From Sulfuriferula sp. (GTDB taxonomy: Bacteria; Pseudomonadota; Gammaproteobacteria; Burkholderiales; Sulfuriferulaceae), in NCBI GenBank assembly GCA_013140765.1, contig JABFSE010000040.1, forward strand, positions 1 through 34,361: a stretch of DNA of 34,361 nucleotides, written 5' to 3'. Both the position numbers and the translations under genes were made by a program. Below the pieces are notes generated by a model. That model did not search any database. It had not been told where the DNA came from and worked only from the letters and a program-made list of their open reading frames with translations. Of the stretch, positions 34,317-34,361 are shown one piece after another. Positions within the stretch are counted from its first letter, which is position 1, and every line of letters starts with the position of its first letter.

Positions 34317-34361
34317 ATGGAACTTTTTCACAAGAGTGAGCGTGCGTATTTATTACAGCTG
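34317..34361 (+). CDS. Possible start of a gene running out of the window
   Basis: An ATG at 34317 opens a frame that is uninterrupted for the last 15 codons (MELFHKSERAYLLQL). It begins 24 bases after the strong terminator. No convincing ribosome binding site precedes it. Fifteen residues are too few to name a family. Confidence 0.3.
   Translation, partial: MELFHKSERAYLLQL

Overview
The window looks like chromosomal DNA of a betaproteobacterium (Nitrosomonadales-like; the family cannot be fixed from the sequence alone). Reasons: SlmA, a class I 338-residue IlvC, an IlvI with the GE[AS]S variant of the TPP motif that I recall as usual in Betaproteobacteria, the polA/DUF2782/thrB neighbourhood, and proteobacterial families such as DUF3455. 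No rRNA, tRNA, CRISPR array or insertion sequence was seen.

Layout. (1) 1-10 kb, minus strand, in transcription order: polA, an M48 lipoprotein protease, ilvI-ilvH-ilvC (branched-chain amino acids, with a promoter ahead of ilvI and a terminator after ilvC), pssA (phosphatidylserine synthase), leuA and slmA (cut by the window edge). (2) 10-12.8 kb, plus strand: a LOG-family gene divergent from polA, a DUF2782 protein, thrB and a BPSS1780-type membrane protein. (3) 12.83-18.66 kb: an accessory island. It holds an intact Phd/PIN toxin-antitoxin pair with a two-palindrome operator, a Bro-N (DinD-like) gene, a large gene of higher GC coding for a sacsin-like ATPase joined to a DUF3883 domain, a BrnA antitoxin preceded by only the 3' end of brnT, and a VapB antitoxin followed by only the first codons of vapC. 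(4) 18.7-23.4 kb, plus strand: a tightly overlapping run of radical SAM gene, acpS, nagZ, family 5 uracil-DNA glycosylase and uvrC. (5) 23.5-27.8 kb: a DUF3455 lipoprotein, a convergent thioredoxin-fold-like exported protein, then pgsA-kup-def. (6) 28-34.4 kb: a solitary C5 DNA methyltransferase behind trhO (minus strand), dnaE (plus), a DUF302 exported protein (minus), a structured intergenic region with a strong plus-strand terminator, and the possible start of another gene at the window end.

Most of the window is housekeeping: branched-chain amino acid and threonine synthesis, phospholipid synthesis (pssA, pgsA), DNA replication and repair (polA, dnaE, uvrC, uracil-DNA glycosylase) and peptidoglycan recycling. 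The part most likely to hold something undescribed is the island at 12.83-18.66 kb. There the high-GC ATPase/DUF3883 gene ends three bases before a truncated brnT, and the C-terminal domain carries a D-x14-E-V-K pattern typical of PD-(D/E)XK nucleases. This makes it a candidate anti-phage or anti-plasmid effector.
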